Below, piece after piece: positions 54,252 through 64,000 of a stretch of DNA of 64,000 nt. A model generated the notes under the pieces. The model worked only from the letters and a program-made list of their open reading frames with translations. It was not told the origin of the DNA and ran no database searches. The stretch is from Archegozetes longisetosus (Eukaryota; Arthropoda; Arachnida; Sarcoptiformes; Trhypochthoniidae): assembly GCA_018873245.2 (NCBI GenBank), contig JAEMBT020000002.1:9832001-9896000 (forward strand), given 5' to 3'. Position numbers and translations under genes: made by a program. Positions within the stretch are counted from its first letter, which is position 1, and the number at the start of each line of letters is the position of its first letter.

Positions 54252-57200
54252 AAAAGCATATGATTATATACAGCTATACACTACTAGTATATACACTATT
54301 AGTAGTTGGATATACAGCAAAAAATGTGAAATCATTTCTCGCCAATATAATAAACTTTAATTCTTATCCCATAACAAACTTCAGAGAGAATAAGACGTCA
54401 CGTAATGTTGCTATAGTGATGTATGGATTGATGAGTACTCTTGAGGTAGGCTTTAAGCCTGAGATGATTTTATGCATTTTGATAATGTAATCATCATTCG
54501 GTTTTATAAATATATTGTAAACCTATTAGTTTGAGCCAAATTACATGCATTTTGTTTGGTGAATAAAACGCTTCAAAATGAACGTTTCTATAGATTTGTT
54601 CAACATTTATGATTGAGTATAATAGATATTCTGACAGCTGTCTAGAAAGATATCAAGTGAAGAGAACAAGCATTACATTTTTGAAAATATAGCAAAAGTC
54701 ATGTTCGATAAGATTAGTTTCTCCATCACTTGTTTAGCACTAGAGCCGCATTTCTGAAAATTTCATTTTATCAACACCAATATTCTCCTCAATATTCTCC
54801 TCCGATATTCTCCCTCATTAATTAAATAAGTTTTCCATTCAAATTCTTTACGCATTACTTCAATTCTTTGAAAATATGTTCGTCTCTTTAATCATTTCTA
54901 GAATCATAAGAAGGAGTTAAAAGATAGAGATTGTAATATTGGATGTTATACATAAAAACTCGGATTCGTTCAACTATTATTAGAATCGCATTGAATAATT
55001 GAAGTACATTTGGGGATAAATAGGAACTGAGATTAAAGTTGTACTGTCTATAAAATTAGTATTTGACTAGAAAATGAAATAATCAAAAGAAATTGGTAGT
55101 AAAACAGCATTAGTAAGAGAATATCATCCAATATCTAATGAATACATAATACGCTTGTGTAAAGTGAAACCTATGTCAAACTGATGGGTGAACAGGCTTG
55201 AAACTAATGCTTTCTGTTTGATGTCACGATTGATGGCAGAAATGATGTCTAAATTCAAAATTAGAAAATATGCTTGCAAAATAAGTCAAATTTGGATGCA
55301 TTAGTAGTATTTGAGCAAAAGCTTTAGGAACAGATATAATAATATCCATAGAGACCATTAGTTTTAAGATATGCGTGAATAGATGACTGAAAATTAGAGG
55401 CATTGTTGTTCGTTAAATGTAGGCAGGCTTTTTAACTCAATGCTTTTAATTTACAGGTCATAACTGACATAATTAACAGATTAATTACCATAATTTGCAG
55501 CTAAAGTCGGTTATGTTGTTAAACGTGTGCAATAGGACTACTGAAGAGTGACTAGAATACCCAATGAAGGTTAGCACCACAAATGGAATAAATGTTCAAA
55601 TGTGATAGTATTCGATATCGATAAATGTGTGGATAGATTAGAATTTGGTTGAATAGGAAGAGAAAGAGAGTCTAATTCTCTAAGCTATGATAGGTGTGAT
55701 GAAAGTGAAAGTTGGCCAAAAACAAGTTGCCATAATTGTTATGCTCTGTCGAGCAAACTTTAATTATTGACTCGGATTTGCTTTCAGTCAAATTTCAGTT
55801 AGATTTTGCTCAACAGATCAGTTAAATAATCAACATAGCATTCATTTATTTTGCTAGCAGTCATAAGTTGATTAATTGAAAAACAAGAGTTATTTTCAAT
55901 AGACTGCTCATTATTTTTGTCATATCCGTCAATCTAAAGATGAGAATATTGTAATTGAATAAGATAGAGAGAGTATCTGTTCTTAGCTCAAATTCAATTG
56001 AAGTCTTTAATCAAAACTTTGGTTAGTGTTTGAAATGGTGGTATAGATAGTGAAAGGTTGGGTTAATTTTTGGTTTGCTTTTTGAAATTTGATGCATTTT
56101 CAGAGTAACTATTAATAAGAAGCGAAACAGATGTAGTCTTATATTAGCTTTGAGCTCAGCAAATGATACTTTATTGTGGTAAAGATAAAGTACGCTTTTC
56201 ATGCTTCAATTAAAATAAATGCATTCATTGCTTATGAAAACTTTAGGATAACTATTTATCATTTTTACATTATCCTTCATCTATTTATTTGATTTTGGTT
56301 CACCTAAGTGCAAATCAAAAATTTAAATATAATAATTGAAAACCAAAATTGCAAAAACAAACAGCTAAATAATTGCAAATAATTCAAATTGATATATGAT
56401 TAGCATATTTAGAAATTACGTGATTCAATGTTAGTGACGTTTGTTGAGATTGAGGATGCATCAATAATTTGAATACTATTAGTTTACATTAACATATTAA
56501 ACGTGTAAAGCCATCCAACACCCCTACAATTTACTTTGACTGATAGTCTAACTGTTTTTTTAAATTAAACTATCTCACTCTTCTCATCAATAACAGATTA
56601 TAGGAATTGGAGTTCTAGAATTCATAAATAGCTTTTTCTTTCTTCTCTCTTAAGATTTATCGTCTTTTAAATGTTAGATTGCCATACGCTATGCATTTAT
56701 ATTCTACTTGTTCGTATTGATTTTCATAATATATTACTAACTGATCAATCAGTACGTGCCGTGAGTGAAAATATGTCCAAATTTTCTCACTTTAATCATT
56801 TATTAACAAAATCATTGCACATCGCCGTAATCATTGAATTATTTGATTTTTTAGCTGTCGTAAAATCTTAAATTTGATTCACTACTTCCCTATATTGCCA
56901 CTATTGGTGATGAATATAGTTAAACTAGTCTAACGTTGATACGTAGTTAAGCAGTTTTTAAAAATCAATAACAAATGAACCATATTTTCTATGAGATTGT
57001 AATATTTTTCTTTATAAAAGGACATAAGTGGCGACAAAGTTAATCAGGTTAGACTGTAGTTCGTGTTGGTTTAATAGATTGATATATTGATATAGAAATA
57101 GATGATTGAAAAGTTGAGTGCTAAAAAGATTTATAATTGATCGGCATATCCTAATAATAAAAATAATTGTTACATTAAGACTCGCTCAATATGAATAAGT

Positions 57201-58042
57201 GAGACTAAAGCCAACAAATATACTATATTTTGTGAGAAGAGCTTTCGGAAAGTAAAGGAAAAACTATTATTATAAAAGAGGGATGAAAGCAATTTCTATT
57301 CAAGTCTATCGGATTCGTTTCGACTGAAGAATAATATTTTCATAATAATAAGAAAATATAGCGTTAGACTGACTCACAATAAAAATTTAAAGTTTATTCC
57401 GAACTAACAAATGTGAATGGTTGAAAAATGTTTATATTTCACAAATAATATAAATTTCAAAATAGATATTTGAATCTTAATCAGACAAAATCAACATAAA
57501 TCTGATAATCTGCGGCAGGTTCACTTGCTCAAAGTTTACTTATCAAACGGAACTGTCAATTTTGTCAATTCGAAGACAAATGATTTAGAGTTAAGTACCA
57601 AAATTTGAAAGAATGGTGAGAAAGAGTAGAAAAAATCATTCGTGTTCTGCATGGTGGTTTAGAGTGAAATTTGAAAACCAAGTGCTAGGAGGAGAAATTT
57701 AGGTAAATTAGATATTGTATACCCTATTGAAGCGTATCGTTTTAGTGTTATTGAGTTTTTCAACAATAATAATATTACTATTGAATAGTAAAGTAATGAG
57801 AAGAAAGTGTTTTTTCTTGTCAAACTCTGGCTTTTAATTGATTCGATTGTAGAGACAAACTAAACCTTACGCGAACATCGATCCAACCAGAATAACATCA
57901 AATATTTATTAATACAAACTTATTCCTTTTCCGATTCAAGACTGTTCTTTCTAATCAAATGGATTTTCATTGAATAAATTCCAAACATTGTCTTAATTAT
58001 TAATGAACGAATATCATTTGTATAGAAGTACCTATTTTTATA

Positions 58043-58248
58043 TAGTCAAGTCTGTTTATAGTAAACTCTCTTATAGCGAACCCGCTTACAGTGAACTCAC
58101 TTGTATTGAATCTGATTATAGTGAACATTATGCTCTACACCAAACACAGAATCCATAGCTGATTGAGTTTCGCTATGGCGAATATCGCTCATAGCGAACA
58201 CTTTTGACCATACAAAGCCGTTCACTATAAATGGACTAGAACGTGCTG
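58043..58248. mobile_element. pogo/Tc1-mariner-like MITE
   Basis: The left end TAGTCAAGTCTGTTTATAG and the reverse complement of the right end (CAGCACGTTCTAGTCC, then ATTTATAGTGAAC) form imperfect terminal inverted repeats bounded by TA. Inside are about seven subterminal TTATAG(T/C)GAAC motifs in both orientations. It is 206 bp with no coding sequence. Its ends match the element at 13329-13506, so both derive from one family. Confidence 0.75.
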
Positions 58249-60546
58249 TACTTTAACTGCTTAATGTTCAATGTTCTGACGTTAACTTTAAACTTCTTTT
58301 TTAACTTTAGACCTTTGCAACAAATTAGACGTGATTTTTAAAAATAATTATTCTAGAAAAGAGTAAATTCGGCTGTAATTAAGTTATCAACTTATAATTG
58401 ATATCGATTTATGTCTAATTGGAATATAAGTATTAATGCAACATTAAATTTAATGTAGAACTAGAATTGAATTTATAAAAGTTAGTCTAATTTCGGAGCA
58501 GTGTTATCAAGTCATTTTGATCCTATATCTACACAAAGCGTCTTCAATTCCGGTCAATAAAATATGAAAAATTCTCCTATTCACAATGTTTTTAAACAAA
58601 TTCTTGAACAGAATATTCCTCACAAATCCAAATTCGATCGACAGCTGGATGCTGAACTCACCGAAATTCAATTTAGTCGAACTGAATTCGAATTCAACAA
58701 ATTAGAGAATTGATGTGAATAAAAACTAGAAATATCTAAATTGAATCAAGAATAAGCAACCATCAAATTCCTCTCAATCGTATAGCTAATGGACATATAT
58801 ATATTACTTTCAATTTCTCACAGCCTGATGTTAGATTATATTAAATATTTGATTATCTAGCCGATCAACGGATCGGTTGATTATAAGTTCATGTTCAATG
58901 TTTCTGAAATATTTGAACAGTCGGTCAGATTTGACCAATTTTTATAGATTGCAAACGTTCTTTTATAGATTCAAAATAGGTATTGAACACATACTTCAAT
59001 TAAAGTTAAATTTAACAAGTTTGTAAAAGACAGAAACGTGGATAAATTTTCGACTTTAATTGCGCTAATCAGCTTTAGTGTATAAAATGTCTGTAAAGTA
59101 TGTTGACGTAGTGACCTTTAGTTTGAATTCTATAGAAATTCGAGATCTTTATGTTTGAAAAGCTAAGTTTTACATCTATCCTTAAAGTTTTGATTTTCTT
59201 AAACTATATATGTCTTAACATCAGGCACAAAACTATCAAAATTCACTTTTAAGATATTTCAACTTAGCACAAAGTCTGATGAAACAAAGTTAGATCAAAT
59301 ACCATGTTATCGTATTAAAAATATTAAGTATCTATTAAAAATTCGGACCATTCACTGACTGAGGTAGGAGTGATTTGTGTGGAAAGTGAAATTTGGCGAG
59401 TCCCCAATTTCCATAAGCCTAAGTTATGGATGGTTCGCAACCTTACGGTATCTTGACTGAGGTTAAATTATTTCCGTGAAGGAAAGGCAAACCCCGAGTG
59501 GCAGCTGATAGGCTTAGGTAAAAAGGTGAATGAATAAAAGTTAGATAGAAAATCAATTTGGAAATAGAGTGGTGAAAACTAACTGTTAAAAATGCTTTTG
59601 GGCAAGTGTAACTTTCTAGAAAAATGACAGCAATCATAGGCTAATGGCAAATTTGAGTCCCTTATCTCATATGACTTAACCCGTAATTCTAACATTTTAC
59701 TCAATTTGATTTGATAACAGCTTCTTCTTTGGGTTCTCTTTTGTTATATGGCATTAGTTTATTGAATTTTATTATGTGTTACATTTAATGACATGTGCTA
59801 AACATTTTTAAAACTCTAAAGATCGAAACGTCAGGTTTGAAAGTAGGATTTTTTATAAGCCTATCGATTAAACTGTTCATTAGTTATAGTCAAATGATTA
59901 TGTACTAAGCAAATACAACGTTAACAAATCATAAATCAAATCCTCTTAATTGCCACAAAACAAATTCATTCCATAAATATGCAAATTATGATTGAAGTCA
60001 GACCTGACCCAACCTATTCTTCATTATAATCTGAAACCATTGCCTACAACTTTCTGTTTTTCACACATCATCTACTAATCGATCAATAAATTGACTGTTT
60101 TTGGCAAATATGGGTTCGTAAATGTTTGAACAAAAGTCTAATATATAATTAATTTTTAGATTCAAATTCTTTATAATAATTTGTTGATCTTCAGATCAGA
60201 AAATAGTATTAGGAGTCAGTTGCGCAATAGATATAGGGATGAATTTATAGTAGAGGCTTAAGAGCACGTTCAGAATTGGATTTCTCGCATAGATGAATGG
60301 CGAAATTCCTCGAAGCTATGCAATAAGCAGGAAATAAAGAGAAGCGATGTGTATATAGAATATTTGCTGCTCATCAACTCATTACTCTTAATTTTTGTAA
60401 CAAGACTGGACCAGCCATTCGAACACATTACTAATGTATTGTCTATAAATATATAATGTTGGTCGCAACGTCAAACTCACTACCACTACTCACTAAGCAC
60501 AAATTATCACATTTTAAATCTCCTTTTTTACTAAAACACTACTTCA

Positions 60547-60648
60547 ATGTCTAACAGTACGAGTATTCTAACACTACTAATATTCTAACACTACTCGTAT
60601 TTTAGCACTAGGAATATTCTAACACTACACGTATTCTAACACTACTCA
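60547..60648. repeat. 17-bp minisatellite, six exact-length copies
   Basis: The unit TATTCTAACACTACTCG repeats six times at exactly 17-bp spacing with substitutions but no indels. Confidence 0.9.
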
Positions 60649-63600
60649 CATGTCAGACTCGCTTCACGTCTATGTGAATATGCTTTTTAAATGCAAATCG
60701 AGCTGACACTTCAAAAATCAAGATCAAAATTTGAATTAAATGTTCGATCAATTTGAATATTTTTGACAAAAACTAGTTTCAAGTTATTGTTATTCATATC
60801 AATGCTAATTATTGTCAGAATGTAGTAAGTTAAGATTGAATCTATAAGACGTTGTCTCTTTTAGTTTATAATACAAGTTGTTTACAAAGACGGATAATTT
60901 GATTCTTGACGGAATAGATCATAATAAATTGATCCACTTTTTTGAATTAGGCATCTGCCACCCCCACCAAATCTTTGCTTTTAGGGAAGACTGTTATGGG
61001 ATTTTTATTGTAATTTAAACGCTAAATTATCAATTTATAAATAGATTGTATCGTTCACATTATCATTTAATAGTCAGGGAGACCATGGGCTTGATAATAT
61101 TATTTGCACCAGTACTTTGCGCTTGGATTAATAGGATCCTAACGAACACAATCGCCTTTTATTAGGAAAAGAGCCCAGTTTTATCGTTTCAACAAAATTA
61201 CCACAGTAATACCTCGATATAATGAACCTCCTTATACTGAATCTGAGTTAAGTCAAAGCAATACTCTGTTGCAGACACACATGAACTAACGCTAAACAAC
61301 CTGTTTATGGTGCAATTTAGCTATAGTTAATGCTAATTATTGGTTCCTAAACATTCCCTATTCGGAGATATTAATATATAAATAGAACCTACTTTGGATG
61401 ATTCAATTCTCTAAATAAAATCTAACTTGAATTAATTAAAAAATTCTGCTTTGTAAGCATCGAAACGATAAAATTAGTTAATGCTACCATAGTTGATTTG
61501 CATCAGCATCAAGTTTAGGCGAGTGGCTCGCTAGATATAACGCCTCAAAACTCTAATTTAGTTCAGCTCATTCAGACTGAACTGAGCCATCAAGAAGAAA
61601 ACTCTTAGATTAAATTCAGATTTCACTATTGATGAGAAAAAGAACACAAAGAACTAAATGAGCAGATTTGTGATTAGAAACGGTAGAAGAAAAGAAGAGA
61701 GTTTGAGTTTAAGAACTGAAAAATGTAAGACTAATGAAATAAATTTGATACGAGTGGATGTAATGGTGACATTGGATAAGTTTGGTCTCTAATCTAATAT
61801 TATATTGTATTACTAATTAGATAAAAGACAGCCATATTCCTAATAGTGAAACATGGCTAATGAGCAACAGTTAAGACTCTCCAAAAGTGAGAAAACATAT
61901 CAATTCAATTCTCTAGTGACTGTAAATATCTCAGTAATATCTTATATTAATATTAAGTTTCCTACTTCTATCATCATTTCAAACTTTAATCAAATATCTC
62001 AAAGCTTAACATGAAATATTGAAAATATTTTAGTCAACTGCATATGCTAAATGTGAAGCATTGTTTTTGTTAAAAATTGTTCAAAATAAATTGTGATTAA
62101 AGTTACGGATCATTTATGACCACATCGAAGTTCGTGACTGGTGAAAGTTTAAAGATCATTCTTATGTACAATGTTCAGATGAGACGTGTTCTGGACATAA
62201 ATTTAGCAAATTATTAGCTTATAATGAGACTGAAATTAAATTTGGACACACGCAAGGAAGTTAGACGTCAGGCTTACAACAATAATGTTTAGGATAAAAT
62301 GTGTACATAAAGTAGTCAATTGAGTTCTGAGCCAGAAATGCAGTGCAGTTTTGTGTCTTTACAACTTATTTACGTCACTGTAACTTGGCTGTAACGTTCA
62401 CTGTAACATTATATTGTAATTTGACTAACATTTTTATGCTTAATGCCAAAAGGACTCGTATGTAACGCTGTTCGACTCAATTGGACGATTCCGAACCTAT
62501 TGAAAGCGAGCCATTTCTCAATATTATACTTCTCATCATTATATTGTTTCCGTCTAAGTAGAATTTGTGTCAGTCCAACACAAATAAGAGTATTAGAGCG
62601 GAAAAGTTAACTATTTTCAAGTTGAAATTCTTCAACAAGAGAATTGCAATAAGAAGTGAACCAAAAGAAGAATAACTAAATTGAATTTATTCTATGCCAT
62701 ATATTTTGTTGAGATTATTAAAATTTGTATGTAAATAAAACTTTGTTTTTTCAAATCTTACAAATCTAAAGACGAAATAAGATGATATCTGAATAAATTT
62801 TAGTATTTGTTTCACACAAACAAGTTGTTTAAATTTTTACTTACAATCCTAAACAAGAATCTTAAACTTGATTCACTTTGTACTTGAACCGAATCGGGAA
62901 ACGACATAAAAGGCAATCGGGCAGAAAAAGACAATAATTTAGAAGTTTAACATTTAGATCGTATTCTTTTGCTAGATTTGTAAGTATGCATCGACTTGTG
63001 CTACAATTTATTCTCTCCTACGGAAGTGTTTCTCTCAAATGCAAGACTGACATTCTTTTAAACAGCTGTTTATAGCTGAATTAGTCAGAAAAATTTCAGA
63101 TGTAAAGACAGCAATTGATAGATTGAAAGGTATAATCAAGACTAATTTCTAAACTATTAGAGAGTATAGTGAGAAAAATAGATTGAGCCGTGAAATGATA
63201 TGATGATTGCTAAAAGGAGTTTTGAGAAAAGAAGTTAGAGAAAAGGATTGAGGTGTATGTGGTTGTATATATTTAAGGAAAATATAGTTTATTCATAATG
63301 AAGAGATTATTTATAATGAATTTGAATCATCAAGCAGAAAGGAATAACATGTTTATACAAGAAAAGTTAGATAATAAAAGTAGATTTCAATAAGATTAAA
63401 GTTATATCAAGAAAATCTGGTGTAACAACAAAAATAAACGCTGTGAACTTTTACTTTCTGATTTCATTCTTTCCAAAACCGTCAACATATTGTCCTTAGG
63501 CTTTATAAGTATTAAAATCTTCACAGGCGAACCGCTCTAATAGTAAGCAATGTCTTATTTATTGTCGATTTTTTGATAGATATTCGATATTCAACTTGAA

Positions 63601-64000
63601 TTTTAATGCATTTTATTGTCGATTTATTTGAATAAAGAGTTTTTAGAAAAGAAAAATATTTTTATGAGATGTACTCGTAAAGAAGATTCAGGCTAAAATC
63701 AATAAATTAACATGACATTCATATTTCGTAAATGACTCCAACATTTAACATTATTCCTAAGTTATGAATCATAGATATTTTACTCAGTCGACCCAATAGT
63801 ATTTTAGCTGAAATTTCAAATTCTTATAGAATTTTTCAGCTTTCATAACAGATAAGGATCGGAAATACATTAGTCTATCCGCGAAGTTCATTTTGACCAA
63901 TCTTGGATCATCCAAATATTTACTGAATTAATCGATGGTTAATATTCTTTCATTATTTAAGGAAATGGTGTTTTGTTATAATATTAAGAGATTTTAACAT

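Larger units (their letters stand above)
50871..64000. other. gene-free AT-rich region upstream of PDE1
   Basis: I see no ORF with family character across 13 kb. It may hold PDE1 promoters and alternative first exons, which I cannot identify. Visible structure is limited to a (GA) tract, a TGGAATATTCCA array, a perfect hairpin, one MITE, a further pogo-like end near 61204 and a 17-bp minisatellite. A GC-richer patch at 53890-54030 gives a short minus-strand reading, but it is not recognised. Confidence 0.55.

Overview
This window looks like nuclear DNA from an AT-rich animal genome. The genes have spliceosomal introns with GT...AG ends, and all six recognisable loci belong to animal families. 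Conserved protein families, two TTAGG-rich patches and short introns in the housekeeping genes suggest an arthropod, possibly a mite-like chelicerate. That placement is inference; no mitochondrial or rRNA marker is present to confirm it.

Layout. Bases 1-22351 hold no gene I can support and are probably upstream or intronic DNA of a Krueppel-like factor gene. The last two coding exons of that KLF6/7 (luna-type) factor are at 22352-23780 (+). Bases 23781-29131 are gene-free. A compact housekeeping block follows at 29132-37768: an MPND-type JAMM deubiquitinase (-), COP9 signalosome subunit 8 (+, divergent from MPND), a secreted M28 zinc peptidase (-, convergent with CSN8) and a Gemin3/DDX20 DEAD-box helicase (-). 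Next come an unassigned, apparently frameshifted coding remnant (about 38695-38961, -) and an inverted-repeat cluster (39110-39630). A 16-exon calmodulin-regulated cyclic nucleotide phosphodiesterase, PDE1, occupies 41142-50870 (-). Bases 50871-64000 show only repeats.

Gene models. I rebuilt five complete coding sequences by hand. In each, the splice phases agree and the exon lengths sum to a multiple of three: MPND 471 aa, CSN8 187 aa, M28 459 aa, Gemin3 675 aa, PDE1 680 aa. The KLF model lacks only its first coding exon.

How the genes relate. MPND and CSN8 share a roughly 0.5 kb divergent promoter region, and both belong to protein classes built around JAMM/PCI biology (CSN8 is a partner of the JAMM-containing COP9 complex). 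Gemin3 serves snRNP assembly and PDE1 links calcium to cAMP/cGMP. KLF6/7 is a developmental transcription factor lying next to a very large non-coding stretch. Non-coding DNA holds microsatellites, several short-period minisatellites, two well-bounded pogo/Tc1-mariner-like MITEs, and a four-run G-quadruplex motif about 740 bp upstream of the KLF exon.

The most interesting observation is a phase-symmetric 165-bp exon in PDE1 that sits exactly inside an otherwise conserved junction; skipping it would restore the canonical family sequence. I saw no CRISPR array, tRNA, rRNA, prokaryotic operon or clearly novel multi-gene system.
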